A stretch of DNA of 64,000 nt from contig NZ_SPJX01000332.1 of assembly GCF_004458765.1 (NCBI RefSeq), positions 73,666 to 137,665 on the forward strand, read 5' to 3'. Positions 35,201 through 45,194 of the stretch are shown here, one piece after another. The translations under genes were made by a program, and so were the position numbers. Positions within the stretch are counted from its first letter, which is position 1, and each line of letters opens with the position of its first letter. Below the pieces are notes generated by a model. That model was not told where the DNA came from. It did not search any database and saw only the letters and a program-made list of their open reading frames with translations. The stretch comes from Microvirga pakistanensis. GTDB taxonomy: Bacteria > Pseudomonadota > Alphaproteobacteria > Rhizobiales > Beijerinckiaceae.

Positions 35201-37060
35201 CCTGAGATCTTCGAGCGTACACATGATCTGATCATCCGGCTGGTGAACGAGGGCCGGGTTCATGGCCTGCGGATCGATCACATCGACGGCCTTGCAGATC
35301 CGGAAGGCTATACCCGGGCCCTGCAGCGCAAGGTGGGTCCCGGATTCTACGTTGTGGTCGAGAAGATTTTGGAGCCGGGTGAAAAGCTCCGCGCGTGGCC
35401 TGTCGCCGGAACGACCGGGTACGACGCGCTCAACCTGATCGACGGCGTTCTGGTCAATGAAGAGACGGGTGATACTTTCGAACGCATCTACCGAGAAGCC
35501 TCGGGAGTCTCCGATGATTACGAGGATCTGCTGAAACAGGCGAAGATGGACATAACCCAAGTCAACTTCGCCAGCGAGCTGGAGGTTCTCGTCAAGGATA
35601 TCAAGACGATCGCAGCTTCCAGCCGGTACACACGGGACTATACGGCCTATGCACTGCGCCGTGCCTTGGTGGAGATCATCGCCGTATTCCCCGTCTACCG
35701 CAGCTACCTCGGCGAAAGTGAGACCGAACCCGCAGATGTTCAGTTGATCGAGAGCACGGTCGATGGAGCCAAACGATTCAGCACCCTACCCGACACGAGC
35801 GTGCACGACTTCATCGCAAGCGCTCTTCTCGGGAAGGCACGGACGGCCGATCCCGAGGATACCCGCCGCTTCCGCCGGCGCTTTCAACAGCTCACCGGTC
35901 CCGTTATGGCCAAGAGCCTGGAGGACACCCTGTTCTACCGCTACGGCCGCCTCATCGTTTTGAACGAGGTGGGCGGAGACCCTGCTCACTTCGGTCTCCC
36001 ACTGCAAGTCTTTCATGAGTGCAACGCCGACAGAGCGGACAACTGGCCCCATGCCATGATCGCCACGGCCACTCATGATACGAAACGTGGCGAGGACGCC
36101 CGAGCCCGTCTGATCGCGCTCTCCGAGATGCCTGAGACATGGGAGGATTCCCTGAAGCTCTGGCGTGAGATCATCGCTCCTTACCTGTCCGATGTGAATG
36201 GCTCCCTTGCTCCGGATGCCAACGATCAGGTGATCCTGCTTCAGTCACTCCTCGGCGCCTGGCCACTGGAGCTTCTCGAATCCGAGGACAGTGGGCAACT
36301 CAGCTCCTTTCACGAACGCCTGAACGGGTACGTCACGAAAGCTCTTCGCGAGGCCAAGAGGAAGACGAGCTGGATCGATCCCGACGAGGACTATGAGGGA
36401 GCCGCGCTCAAACTCGTGCAGGCTGCGCTTGACCCGAAGAACGGCATCCTCAAGCGACTGCGCCCCCTTGCGCAACGCCTGTCCATGCCGGGAATGCTCA
36501 ACGGGTTATCCCGAACCGTTCTGAAGCTGACCCTGCCGGGTGTGCCGGACATTTATCAGGGAACTGAATTCTGGGACTTTTCTCTGGTCGACCCGGACAA
36601 CCGGCGCCCTGTCGACTACACCGCGCGGGAGAAGGCTCTTGATGAAGAGACATCGGCCGAGGCGTTGCTGGCCCAATGGCAGGATGGTCGCATCAAGCAA
36701 CATTTGATCACGCGCCTCCTGCGGGACCGTGCAGACGCTCCCGAACTCTATGGTGTGGGCGACTACGCTTCCCTCCCGGTTGAAGGCAGCCGGGCTTCTC
36801 ATGTCATCGCTTTTCAGAGACGCCATGGGGAGGATCGCCTCGTCGTGATCGTGCCTCGATTGTGGGGTGGGCTTGGCTCCATCGAGCGTCTGCAATTCGA
36901 TCACGCGATCTGGCGGGACACGCGCATGACGCTGCCCGGGGGCCGGTGGAGAAACGTGATATCGGGCGATGTCATGGAAACAGGAGCTGAAGGGTCGGAT
37001 CTGGGCGAGTTCCTGTCTCCCTTCCCCCTCGCCGTTCTCAGGCTCGTGGCGGAAGAATAA
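32207..37060 (+). CDS. MalQ-TreY fusion: 4-alpha-glucanotransferase plus malto-oligosyltrehalose synthase
   Basis: 1617 residues in one uninterrupted frame. Residues 1 to about 690 are a GH77 4-alpha-glucanotransferase (MalQ): an N-terminal helical part, then WGAATQIYSLRSERDLGIGD, SPYSPSSRLFLEPLYID, nucleophile region IRIDHAFQLQRLFLIPSG, IAEDLGTAPKGF, and TTHDLPTFRGWW. From about residue 698 it becomes TreY (GH13): ATYRLQFHKDFTFDDAVK, YSSPIQMASPGSTHGYD, LLDIVPNHMGIGG, LRIDHIDGLADPEGYTR, KILEPGEKLRAWPVAGTTG, and ATATHDTKRGEDARARL. MalQ lengthens or trims maltodextrins, and TreY turns the reducing-end glucose into an alpha,alpha-1,1 link. The linker around residues 680-697 is short and polar. 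Free MalQ has about 500-700 residues and free TreY about 700-950, so both halves look complete. Confidence 0.92.
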   Translation: MSKLDALLEHMADLVGMSTDYADAFGRTIETSPETRNAVLAALGLSINSEAEAQASLARLEKLKSGLIPAILPVSSEQPTTVRLRGKTGPLGWTIIEENGARHEGKLAEGAGTLKLPALPMGYHRLHFGAFESTLIAAPESCWIPETLRQENRLWGAATQIYSLRSERDLGIGDYSDVALLAEKTGIMGGSFLGLSPVHALFSADRTKISPYSPSSRLFLEPLYIDPTDVEGFAESDASRILGRPDVQKRLSQLQEAHLIDYAEAWSIKLSVLEALWRHFQASGEHAAFETFRRDGGQALEAHATFEALSEHFREQGCAWVGDWPEPYRDIRSIEVSRFRSEHQERVAFHVWLQWLADRQLARADERARAAGLTIGLYRDLAVGADGGGSEIWATPERFAPGLAIGAPPDPLGPQGQNWGLPPFNPLTLEEQGLAAFRDLVAANMRHAGAIRIDHAFQLQRLFLIPSGAPASQGAYVDYPFEAMLAVLRVESHRARCLVIAEDLGTAPKGFSDAIMTSGVLSYRVLPFEREGSSFKRPDDYPRSALAVLTTHDLPTFRGWWQGLDIDLRQTLGIFDPATAAREHAAREVDRRSFADALRGESLLSAADIPSEPPLEGAVRYLARTACALTALQVEDLSGELNQPNMPGMDAGHPNWRRRLSRTIESIAAPGSPMAKLSVAMTEEGRNAHGRGSRLASPPPRATYRLQFHKDFTFDDAVKIVPYLARLGISHVYSSPIQMASPGSTHGYDIADHSAINPELGGEEGFRRLSDALTAHGLKLLLDIVPNHMGIGGRTNEWWLSVLEWGRLSPVANAFDIDWERPGADGKLIIPVLGSLYGETLEKGELQVKFDEDGSFSVWHWEHRLPICPTTYPLLLDLALAAIDDRSKSGELLAIAEDLRALSRQALSEPQSTLPEKGEELKRRLAETVAAHPSARKAIDRALTIVNGRQGYPESFNALHRLLEAQAYRPAYWRVASSDINYRRFFDINNLAGLRVEIPEIFERTHDLIIRLVNEGRVHGLRIDHIDGLADPEGYTRALQRKVGPGFYVVVEKILEPGEKLRAWPVAGTTGYDALNLIDGVLVNEETGDTFERIYREASGVSDDYEDLLKQAKMDITQVNFASELEVLVKDIKTIAASSRYTRDYTAYALRRALVEIIAVFPVYRSYLGESETEPADVQLIESTVDGAKRFSTLPDTSVHDFIASALLGKARTADPEDTRRFRRRFQQLTGPVMAKSLEDTLFYRYGRLIVLNEVGGDPAHFGLPLQVFHECNADRADNWPHAMIATATHDTKRGEDARARLIALSEMPETWEDSLKLWREIIAPYLSDVNGSLAPDANDQVILLQSLLGAWPLELLESEDSGQLSSFHERLNGYVTKALREAKRKTSWIDPDEDYEGAALKLVQAALDPKNGILKRLRPLAQRLSMPGMLNGLSRTVLKLTLPGVPDIYQGTEFWDFSLVDPDNRRPVDYTAREKALDEETSAEALLAQWQDGRIKQHLITRLLRDRADAPELYGVGDYASLPVEGSRASHVIAFQRRHGEDRLVVIVPRLWGGLGSIERLQFDHAIWRDTRMTLPGGRWRNVISGDVMETGAEGSDLGEFLSPFPLAVLRLVAEE

Positions 37061-37201
37061 GGTGCCGGAGAGGATCTCCTCGCGCCTGCATCTCACCGTC
37101 TGGTCGCAGAGTTTGACCGCCCCATAATGGCTTCTCACGAACCTTGAGCGCTGCCGGATGATATGTATCGGCAGCCGAAGGATAACAAGGAGACGGCCAG
37201 G

Positions 37202-39430
37202 ATGGCTCAGCGCAGGGGCGAATTGCAGAACGTAACGGAGAGTTCGTTCGCACCCCGAACCGTTTCCGATATCATTGCCTTAGGCGATCCTTTTTCGGTG
37301 CTTGGCCCTCACGAGATTGCACCCGGAATCTGGGAGATCCGGGCCATCATTCCCGATGCCGACGCCGTAACCCTGCTCGACCGTGATGGCCGGACCGCTC
37401 TCACGACCATGGAGAAGCGACATCCCGATGGCCTGTTCGTCGGTACTCTGAGCACTTTCGAAAGACCGGACTACCGCCTGCAGATCGAAAGGCAGGGACA
37501 TACCGAGATCCGGCATGATCCCTACAGCTTCGGAACATTCCTGTCCCACGACGATCTGATGCGGCTTCGCACCTCCGGCAGCGATGCGGTTTATACGAAG
37601 CTCGGCGCCCACCATTTGGATTTGGGCGGGATCCAAGGCTTCCTTTTCACCGTCTGGGCGCCGAATGCGCGCCGCGTGAGCGTCGTTGGTGAGTTCAACA
37701 ACTGGGACGGCCGCTGCCATCCCATGAGGCGACGTCACGAAGGAGGGGTTTGGGAGCTCTTCATTCCGGATGCCTCGGCAGGCCAGCGTTACAAGTTCGA
37801 GATTGTCGGATTCCACGGAAATCTGCTGGCGTTGAAGGCCGATCCGATGGCCTTCGCGGCGGAGAACCCTCCCGCTACCGCCTCCATTCTCAAGGGAGAA
37901 CCGGCCTTCGAATGGAGGGACGAGGAATGGATGAAGTCCCGCGCTCGACAAGATCAGCGCAAGGCTCCCATATCGATCTATGAATGCCATCTCGGCTCAT
38001 GGGCGCGCGTGCCGGAGGAAGGCAACCGCTATCTCACCTACCGCGAGCTTGCCATCCGGCTCATTCCCTATGTGAAGGATCTCGGCTTCACCCATATCGA
38101 GCTCTTGCCGATCACCGAATACCCCTTCGACGGATCATGGGGCTATCAACCGATCTCCCTTTACGCGCCAACAAGCCGTTTCGGAACTCCGGACGATTTC
38201 GCCGCCTTCATCGAGGCGGCTCATGCCGCAGGGATCGGCGTCATCCTCGATTGGGTGCCGGCGCATTTCCCGAACGACCCCCACGGCTTGAGTTATTTCG
38301 ACGGCACGCATCTCTATGAACACGCAGATCCCCGCCTCGGTTTTCATCAGGACTGGGGCACTTATATCTACAATTTCGAGCGCCAGGAGGTTGCCACCTT
38401 TCTCGTAGCCAATGCTCGCTTCTGGCTCGATCACTATCATCTCGACGGTTTGCGGGTCGATGCGGTGGCCTCGATGCTCTATCTCGACTACTCCCGCAAA
38501 CCGGGCGAGTGGATACCGAACCGCTACGGCGGCAACGAGAATCTGGGAGCCATCGATTTTCTGCGGCGGATGAACGAGGTGGCATACGCCTCCGCACCAG
38601 GCGCTATGACGATCGCCGAAGAATCGACCGCATGGCCGGGCGTGTCGCAGCCGACCTATGCCGGCGGCTTGGGTTTCGGGTTCAAATGGAACATGGGCTG
38701 GATGCACGATACCCTGCGCTACATCAGCAGGGATCCGATTTTCCGCCGTCATCACCATCGCGACCTCACCTTCGGCCTGGTTTACGCCTTCTCTGAGAAT
38801 TTCATCCTTCCTCTCAGCCATGACGAGGTTGTCCATGGAAAGGGATCGCTCATCCGGAAGATGCCGGGCGATCGGTGGCAACGTTTCGCCAATCTCCGAG
38901 CCTATTTCGGCTTCATGTGGGGACATCCCGGAAAGAAACTTTTGTTCATGGGCGGCGAGTTCGCCCAGGAGCAGGAGTGGAACCACGACAGCAGCCTCGA
39001 CTGGCACCTGCTGAACGATCCGGACCACAAGGGAGTCCAGGCACTGATCCGCGACCTTAATCAGGCCTATCGGTCGATCCCGGCTCTGCATGAACGGGAT
39101 TGCGAGCAGAAAGGCTTCGAGTGGATCGTCTCCGATGACGAAGACAACAGCGTCGTTGCCTGGCTACGGCGTGGCCACAAGGAGGATGCGATTGCCGTGG
39201 TTGTGTCGAACTTCACGCCCGTTCCACGGGAGGGGTATCGCATCGGCGTGCCGGTACGGGGCTTCTACCGCGAGGCGGTGAATACGGACGCCTCCGTCTA
39301 TGGCGGCACCAATATGGGCAATCTCGGAGGAGTGACCGCTGAGGAGGCGCCAAGCCATGGCTTCCCCTGCTCCCTCTCTCTCGTGATTCCGCCCCTCGCC
39401 ACCCTGATTTTCGTTCTGGACCGTGTTTGA
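37202..39430 (+). CDS. glgB: 1,4-alpha-glucan branching enzyme GlgB
   Basis: 742 residues, GH13 with an N-terminal GlgB-type extension. Blocks are [14 protein letters not shown], the CBM48 [51 protein letters not shown], nucleophile region [16 protein letters not shown], general acid [15 protein letters not shown], and [15 protein letters not shown]. It forms alpha-1,6 branches in glycogen. The start ATG at 37202 follows AAGGAGACGGCCAG; an upstream ATG at 37163 is in frame but has no Shine-Dalgarno sequence. It lies 141 bases after malQ-treY and 92 bases before glgX. Confidence 0.95.
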   Translation: MAQRRGELQNVTESSFAPRTVSDIIALGDPFSVLGPHEIAPGIWEIRAIIPDADAVTLLDRDGRTALTTMEKRHPDGLFVGTLSTFERPDYRLQIERQGHTEIRHDPYSFGTFLSHDDLMRLRTSGSDAVYTKLGAHHLDLGGIQGFLFTVWAPNARRVSVVGEFNNWDGRCHPMRRRHEGGVWELFIPDASAGQRYKFEIVGFHGNLLALKADPMAFAAENPPATASILKGEPAFEWRDEEWMKSRARQDQRKAPISIYECHLGSWARVPEEGNRYLTYRELAIRLIPYVKDLGFTHIELLPITEYPFDGSWGYQPISLYAPTSRFGTPDDFAAFIEAAHAAGIGVILDWVPAHFPNDPHGLSYFDGTHLYEHADPRLGFHQDWGTYIYNFERQEVATFLVANARFWLDHYHLDGLRVDAVASMLYLDYSRKPGEWIPNRYGGNENLGAIDFLRRMNEVAYASAPGAMTIAEESTAWPGVSQPTYAGGLGFGFKWNMGWMHDTLRYISRDPIFRRHHHRDLTFGLVYAFSENFILPLSHDEVVHGKGSLIRKMPGDRWQRFANLRAYFGFMWGHPGKKLLFMGGEFAQEQEWNHDSSLDWHLLNDPDHKGVQALIRDLNQAYRSIPALHERDCEQKGFEWIVSDDEDNSVVAWLRRGHKEDAIAVVVSNFTPVPREGYRIGVPVRGFYREAVNTDASVYGGTNMGNLGGVTAEEAPSHGFPCSLSLVIPPLATLIFVLDRV

Positions 39431-39522
39431 ACGGCAAACCTGCCACCGAGCGTGACCGGGACTTCCTGTTTCCTCGCGCGTTGATGATGTAAACTGATCT
39501 GCTCCGCTTCCCGAGATCCGTG

Positions 39523-41730
39523 ATGAACGACAAAGTTGCAATCCGTGAACCTACCCCGGCCGAAATCGTCACGCCGACCGTTCGGCGCACATCCCGGCTG
39601 CGAGAAGGGTTACCCTACCCACTGGGCGCGACATGGGACGGTCTCGGCGTCAATTTCGCACTTTTCTCCGCCAATGCCATCAAGGTTGAGCTGTGCCTCT
39701 TCGACTCTGAAGGCAAGCGGGAGCTGGAGAGGATCGAGCTTCCAGAATATACGGACGAAGTCTGGCATGGCTACCTGCCGGACGCCCGGCCCGGCACCAC
39801 TTACGGCTATCGTGTCTATGGTCCTTACGAGCCCGACGCGGGACACCGGTTCAATCCCAATAAGCTGCTTCTCGATCCGTATGCCAAGCAAATCATCGGC
39901 GACTTGAAATGGGATCCCGCGCTCTTCGGGTATACGGTCGGCTCGCCGGATGCCGATCTTTCCTTCGACGAGCGCGACAGCGCTCCTTACATGCCAAAGT
40001 GCCGCGTGATCGAGTCAGCGTTTACGTGGGGCAACGAACGCAGGCCGCAGATCCCGTGGGAACGCACCATCATCTACGAGGCGCACCTGCGCGGCTTCAC
40101 CATGAAGCATCCGGCGATCCCGAAAGATATGCGTGGCACGTGCGCGGGTCTGATGCATCATGAAGCCATCAACTACATCAAGAGCCTTGGTGTCACCGCC
40201 ATCGAGCTGCTGCCCATCCACGCCTTCGTGGATGACAGCTATCTCGTCGAGAACGGCCTTCGAAACTACTGGGGCTACAACACCATCGGATTCTTTGCCC
40301 CCCAGCCGCGCTATCTGGCAACGCCTTTCGTGAACGAAGTGAAGGAAATGGTCAGCCATTTCCATGATGCCGGAATCGAGGTGATCCTCGATGTGGTCTA
40401 CAACCACACGGCCGAGGGCAACGAGCTGGGTCCGACGCTCTCTTTCAGGGGCATCGACAACCCGTCCTATTACCGGCTCGCATCTGAAAATCGTTACTAC
40501 ATCAACGATACCGGCACCGGGAATACCGTCAATCTCAGCCATTCCCGCGTCCTGCAGATGGTGACGGACAGCCTCCGCTATTGGGCGCAAGAGGTGCGGG
40601 TCGACGGGTTTCGCTTCGATCTCGCGACCATTCTCGCCCGCGAGCCGCATGGCTTCGAAGAAGATGGCCGTTTCCTCGATGCGGTGCGGCAGGATCCGGT
40701 GCTCAGTCGGGTCAAACTGATCGCGGAACCTTGGGATTGCGGACCAGGAGGCTATCAGGTCGGGCGATTTTCGCCTGGTTGGGCAGAATGGAACGATCGC
40801 TATCGCGATACCGTGCGGGCGTATTGGAAAGGCGAGAACGGCAAGCTGCCCGAGCTTGCCTCGCGCCTCACCGCCTCGGCGGATCTCTTCAACAAGCGCG
40901 GACGAAAGCCCTGGGCATCCGTCAATTTCGTCACGGCCCATGACGGCTTCACGCTCCATGATCTCGTTTCGTACAATGACAAGCACAACGAGGCGAACGG
41001 CGAAGGCAACAAGGACGGTCACGATCACAATCTGTCCTGGAACCACGGCGTGGAAGGCGAGACCCAGGATCCCGAGATCCGCGCCCTGCGCAACCGCCAG
41101 ATGCGCAACATTCTCGCAACGCTGCTCTTCTCCCAGGGAACACCGATGCTGCTGGCAGGAGACGAGTTCGGGCGGACACAAAAAGGCAACAACAACGCCT
41201 ATGCTCAGGACAACGACATTTCCTGGATCGACTGGGAGGGCGTCGATGAGGACGGAGCCGAGCTTTTCGAGTTCACCCGCAAGCTGATCCAGCTGCGGCA
41301 GAACCTGCCGATCCTCCGGCGCGGACGCTTTCTGTCAGGCGTCTACAATGAGGAACTCGATGTCAAGGACGTGACTTGGCTCACGCCCGCTGGCGACGAG
41401 ATGACTCCCGAGCACTGGCAAGATCCTCATGCCCGCTGCATCAGTATTCTTCTGGACGGGCGCGCTCAGCCGACCGGCATCCGCAGGCGAGGCACAGACG
41501 TTACCCTGCTGCTGATCCTGAATGCTCATCATGACGTCGTGAAATGCAAGCTGCCCGCCGTTACAGGGGGCCGTGCCTGGATCTGTCTTGCGGACACGAA
41601 CAAGCCGGAGCTGACGTTCCCGGCCCCGTTCTCCTTCGGCAAGGATTTTGCGGTAACAGGACGCTCACTGCTTCTGTTCCAGCTTCAGCCGGAGGAACAT
41701 TCCAAACAGGAGAAGAGGCGAACAACCTGA
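39523..41730 (+). CDS. glgX: Glycogen debranching enzyme GlgX
   Basis: 735 residues, GH13 isoamylase type. The CBM48 segment GVNFALFSANAIKVELCLFD opens the protein. Typical GlgX blocks follow: VYGPYEPDAGHRFNPNKLLL, VILDVVYNHTAEGNELGPTL, nucleophile region VDGFRFDLATILAREPHGF, general acid LIAEPWDCGPGGYQVG, and NFVTAHDGFTLHDLVSYNDK. It hydrolyses alpha-1,6 branches of phosphorylase-limit glycogen, releasing short maltodextrins, which are also the TreY/MalQ substrates encoded upstream. ATG 39523 is used; GTG 39520 is immediately before it. It is convergent with the second glgA, nine bases apart. Confidence 0.95.
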   Translation: MNDKVAIREPTPAEIVTPTVRRTSRLREGLPYPLGATWDGLGVNFALFSANAIKVELCLFDSEGKRELERIELPEYTDEVWHGYLPDARPGTTYGYRVYGPYEPDAGHRFNPNKLLLDPYAKQIIGDLKWDPALFGYTVGSPDADLSFDERDSAPYMPKCRVIESAFTWGNERRPQIPWERTIIYEAHLRGFTMKHPAIPKDMRGTCAGLMHHEAINYIKSLGVTAIELLPIHAFVDDSYLVENGLRNYWGYNTIGFFAPQPRYLATPFVNEVKEMVSHFHDAGIEVILDVVYNHTAEGNELGPTLSFRGIDNPSYYRLASENRYYINDTGTGNTVNLSHSRVLQMVTDSLRYWAQEVRVDGFRFDLATILAREPHGFEEDGRFLDAVRQDPVLSRVKLIAEPWDCGPGGYQVGRFSPGWAEWNDRYRDTVRAYWKGENGKLPELASRLTASADLFNKRGRKPWASVNFVTAHDGFTLHDLVSYNDKHNEANGEGNKDGHDHNLSWNHGVEGETQDPEIRALRNRQMRNILATLLFSQGTPMLLAGDEFGRTQKGNNNAYAQDNDISWIDWEGVDEDGAELFEFTRKLIQLRQNLPILRRGRFLSGVYNEELDVKDVTWLTPAGDEMTPEHWQDPHARCISILLDGRAQPTGIRRRGTDVTLLLILNAHHDVVKCKLPAVTGGRAWICLADTNKPELTFPAPFSFGKDFAVTGRSLLLFQLQPEEHSKQEKRRTT

Positions 41731-41739
41731 TCGGGGCTG

Positions 41740-43191
41740 TCAAACCTCCTCCAAACATGAGCGGTAGAGCTGAGCATAGCGTTTCGCGGGTCTGCGCCAT
41801 CCCACCTCCGCCACCATCCCATTCTGCTGAATCCGACGCCAGGATGCCCTATCCGACCAGAGCGCTTTGGCCCGGGCGATCGCATCAATGAGGCCTGTGA
41901 GATTGACGGGCGAGAACTGAAAGCCAGTCGCGGCTCCCGATGCAACGGCCATTTCGTTTGCGTCGATCACCGTATCGGCAAGACCGCCGACACGCGAGAC
42001 GATCGGCACGCTGCCATAATGCATCGCGCATAGCTGTGTCAGACCGCATGGCTCGAAGCGAGAGGGCACAAGCAGCGCGTCAGCTCCACCTTGAATCAGA
42101 TGTGCAAGCTCTTCATCATAGCCGAATAAGCAGCCGACCTGACCCGGATATACGACTGAGGCAGCGCGAAAGCTGTCCTCAAGGGTCCGTTCCCCAGCAC
42201 CGAGAAGGGCAAGCTGCGCTCCATCAGCCAGGAGCGATGGTAAGACCGCGAGCACAAGGTCCAGCCCCTTCTGTTCAGAGAGCCGGCTCACGACCCCGAA
42301 GACCAATGCGTCGGGATTCGCATCGAGTCCAAGCCGTGCCTGGAGAGCCTTCTTGTTCAAGCTGCGTCGCTCCAGAGTATCCGGGGCAAAGGTCGCAGCC
42401 AGCGATTTGTCGGAGGCCGGATCCCAGATATGTTCATCAATCCCGTTCAGAATCCCGAACACGTCCTTTGAACGGGATCTCAGGAGACCATCAAGACCCA
42501 TTCCACCTTCCGGCGTCTGGATCTCTTTCGCATAGGTGGGGGATACGGTCGTAATCCGGTCGGCAAGCCGCAGTCCTGCTTTCAGAAAGCCGATCTGGCC
42601 GTAATACTCGACTCCCTCCACTGTGAAGGACTCGGGCGGGAGTCCCAGTTCGTGAAGAAAACCGGCCGGAAAGCCCCCTTGAAAGGCGATATTGTGGATG
42701 GTCATGACGGTTCCGGGACGTGGCAAGTCGCCGTAGTGCAGATAGGCGGGCGCCAAGCCTGCCTGCCAGTCATGAGCATGGACGATATCAGGCACGAAGC
42801 CGGGAACCGCAGCCTGCCCGATGTCAGCTGCGACACGGCCCAACGCGGCAAAACGCCGGGCATTATCGGGCCAATCCCTTCCGTCGGGCGTCAGATAGGG
42901 AGAGCCGGGGCGTTCGAAGAGATGCGGGGCATCGAGGACGAAGAGCTCCAGTCGATGAGCGGTCGCCGCGACGAGCCGCGCCGCTCCTCCGAAGAGATCC
43001 GGATATTCACGAAGGGCCTCAATGCGCTCCAGAGCCCTCATGACGGGGGGATAGCCCGGGAGAAGCGAGACGACCCTCACGCCCTCATGCGCCAGCGCAA
43101 AGGGGAGCGCTCCCGCAACATCCGCCAGCCCGCCTGTCTTGATGACAGGAAAGAGCTCCGAAGTGACCGACAGAACCCTCAAGGGTTTCAT
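41740..43191 (-). CDS. glgA: Glycogen synthase GlgA (second copy)
   Basis: 483 residues, GT5. The N-terminus is canonical, [20 protein letters not shown] followed by [13 protein letters not shown], with K-T-G-G-L intact. [53 protein letters not shown], and [20 protein letters not shown] follow. Length and motifs match standard bacterial GlgA more closely than the first copy does. It overlaps glgC by four bases, the classical glgCA pairing, so it is probably the main glycogen synthase. Confidence 0.94.
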   Translation of the reverse strand: MKPLRVLSVTSELFPVIKTGGLADVAGALPFALAHEGVRVVSLLPGYPPVMRALERIEALREYPDLFGGAARLVAATAHRLELFVLDAPHLFERPGSPYLTPDGRDWPDNARRFAALGRVAADIGQAAVPGFVPDIVHAHDWQAGLAPAYLHYGDLPRPGTVMTIHNIAFQGGFPAGFLHELGLPPESFTVEGVEYYGQIGFLKAGLRLADRITTVSPTYAKEIQTPEGGMGLDGLLRSRSKDVFGILNGIDEHIWDPASDKSLAATFAPDTLERRSLNKKALQARLGLDANPDALVFGVVSRLSEQKGLDLVLAVLPSLLADGAQLALLGAGERTLEDSFRAASVVYPGQVGCLFGYDEELAHLIQGGADALLVPSRFEPCGLTQLCAMHYGSVPIVSRVGGLADTVIDANEMAVASGAATGFQFSPVNLTGLIDAIARAKALWSDRASWRRIQQNGMVAEVGWRRPAKRYAQLYRSCLEEV

Positions 43192-44471
43192 CCAGAGAGC
43201 CTGTCGATCATCGGCTTCGTGATAAGGCAGATCCCGCGCTCCGTGCGTCGGAACCGCCGAGCATCCTCCTCGGGATCCTCGCCGACCACCAGACCGTCCG
43301 GAATGCGCACCCCGCGGTCGATGACGACGTTTTTCAACCGGGCTCTTCGGCCGACATCCACATAGGGCAGAATGACCGCTCCCTCGACCTCGGCATAGGA
43401 ATGAAGACGCGCTGCGGTGAAGACAAGCGACTGACGTAGGGACGCTCCGGAGACGATGCAGCCACCGGAGACGAGGGAGTTGATGGCATGACCTCGCCGC
43501 CCCTCTTCGTCATGGACGAACTTGGCAGGAGGCCAAGTTTCGGAAAAGGTCGAAATCGGCCAGTCGCGATCATAAAGATCGAGAGTCGGGACGATGGCGG
43601 TCAGGTCGATGTTGGCTTCCCAATACGCGTCGACCGTTCCGACATCGCGCCAGTAGGCGGGAGCATCCCTCCCGCCGGCCTCGGCCCCTGAACGGACGCA
43701 AGAACGTGTGAAGCGGTGCGCAACCGCTTTTCCATGCTGCACCAGATAAGGAATGATATCCTTCCCGAAGTCGCGGCTTGAGCCGGGCGCCTCCGCATCG
43801 TGCCGCAACAAGTCGAAGAGAAAGCGTGTATTGAAAACATAAATCCCCATGCTGGCGAGTGCCATATCGGGGTTGTTGGGAATACCGGGCGGATCGGCAG
43901 GTTTCTCTAGAAACGATACGATGCGATCCGTCTCGTCGACCCCCATCACGCCGAAACCCGTTGCCTCGACGCGCGGCACTTCGAGGCAGCCGACGGTCAC
44001 ATCAGCTCCGGAGTCCACATGCTCGCGGAGCATGATCTCGTAGTCCATCTTGTAGATGTGATCGCCCGCAAGGATGATAATGTATTCAGGATCGATGCTC
44101 GCGATGATGTCGATGTTCTGAAACACAGCATCAGCCGTTCCCTCATACCACATAGTCTCAGAAACACGCTGGCTCGCGGGAAGGATATCAAAGCTCTCGT
44201 TTCGTTCCGAGCGAAAGAACGTCCAACCTCTCTGCAGATGCCGGATCAGGCTGTGCGCCTTGTACTGCGTTGCCACACCAATCCGGCGAATGCCGGAATT
44301 CAGCGCGTTGGAAAGGGCAAAATCGATGATCCGCGTATTACCGCCAAAATAGACGGCAGGCTTCGCGCGGATATCGGTGAGCTCCATGAGCCGGGAGCCA
44401 CGCCCGCCCGCGAGGACGTACGCCATCGCATGCCGGGCAAGAGGCGCAGAGGTGACACTCGGGGTGGGCAA
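43188..44471 (-). CDS. glgC: Glucose-1-phosphate adenylyltransferase GlgC
   Basis: 427 residues. Nucleotidyltransferase start [20 protein letters not shown], then [20 protein letters not shown], the substrate-binding [55 protein letters not shown], and a C-terminal left-handed beta-helix domain ending with [12 protein letters not shown]. It makes ADP-glucose from ATP and glucose-1-phosphate, the committed and usually allosterically controlled step of glycogen synthesis. It is followed by glgA with a four-base overlap. Confidence 0.96.
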   Translation of the reverse strand: MPTPSVTSAPLARHAMAYVLAGGRGSRLMELTDIRAKPAVYFGGNTRIIDFALSNALNSGIRRIGVATQYKAHSLIRHLQRGWTFFRSERNESFDILPASQRVSETMWYEGTADAVFQNIDIIASIDPEYIIILAGDHIYKMDYEIMLREHVDSGADVTVGCLEVPRVEATGFGVMGVDETDRIVSFLEKPADPPGIPNNPDMALASMGIYVFNTRFLFDLLRHDAEAPGSSRDFGKDIIPYLVQHGKAVAHRFTRSCVRSGAEAGGRDAPAYWRDVGTVDAYWEANIDLTAIVPTLDLYDRDWPISTFSETWPPAKFVHDEEGRRGHAINSLVSGGCIVSGASLRQSLVFTAARLHSYAEVEGAVILPYVDVGRRARLKNVVIDRGVRIPDGLVVGEDPEEDARRFRRTERGICLITKPMIDRLSG

Positions 44472-44619
44472 GGCAAACTCCTCACATCAAGGGCGATTAT
44501 CGCCTCTGTAGACGCCGGATCCGGTCTGAGGTTTTTCCTTCCGGTTCCGGAGTTCAGGGCCGTGGGCGTGCCTCTTGGCCCTTGCACGAAATCTGGGCAA
44601 CACCTCCACGCGTCTCACA

Positions 44620-45000
44620 TCATGCGGTCGGTTTCTTGGACCGCCTCCGCTTCGGCGCGGCCACGGTCTCACCCGCCGAAGCCTCTGCGTCGGCGACAGT
44701 CTCAGCTGCAGGATTGGCCACGCTCTTGCGTTTGCGGACCTTGGGAGCGGCCGGGCTGCTCAGAACCTCGTCAAGCGTTTGACTGGTCATTCCGAGGGGC
44801 GCAGGGCTTGTCTCGACAGGAGCATCGTCTTCGCGGCCAGCGGCAGGGTGCCGGTTATCACTGGTTTCACCGCTCTGCCGTCCGAGAACCTCCTGCTCGG
44901 CTTGATACCAGTATTCATCAGCCCGGTCCGGCAGCCCCCCGTGCTGCATCCACAATTCGTATGCCCGTTCCCGGATTCTCTGTTCAAGCTGCTTATCCAT
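44620..45000 (-). CDS. DUF2934 domain protein
   Basis: 126 residues. The N-terminal 40 residues (EQRIRERAYELWMQHGGLPD, then RADEYWYQAEQEVL) match the DUF2934 signature, R-A-Y-x-L-W-x-x-x-G-x-P-x-G/R-x-x-x-x-H/Y-W. The remainder is low-complexity and Ala/Pro/Glu-rich, ending in the basic tail APKRRRSKKPTA, which suggests nucleic-acid contact or disorder. DUF2934 proteins are frequent beside stress and carbohydrate genes in Rhizobiales, and no biochemical role is established to my knowledge. ATG 45000 follows AAAGGGTGG. The frame extends another 65 codons upstream without protein-like character. Confidence 0.75.
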   Translation of the reverse strand: MDKQLEQRIRERAYELWMQHGGLPDRADEYWYQAEQEVLGRQSGETSDNRHPAAGREDDAPVETSPAPLGMTSQTLDEVLSSPAAPKVRKRKSVANPAAETVADAEASAGETVAAPKRRRSKKPTA

Positions 45001-45194
45001 GACCACCCTTTGTGTCCTCGCACCTGACGTGCCTCGTGGGCGGCGAGCCGGCCTGCCACCCACGAAGCTGCATAAGTTATTAGGCGCACTCGGCGAATGA
45101 CAACAGTCGAGAATGCTCGAGCTTGAGGTTTTAAGCCTTATCGGAGGATTAATTTTAGGCACCCTACAAACCAGCCGCGGCCGACATAGATACA

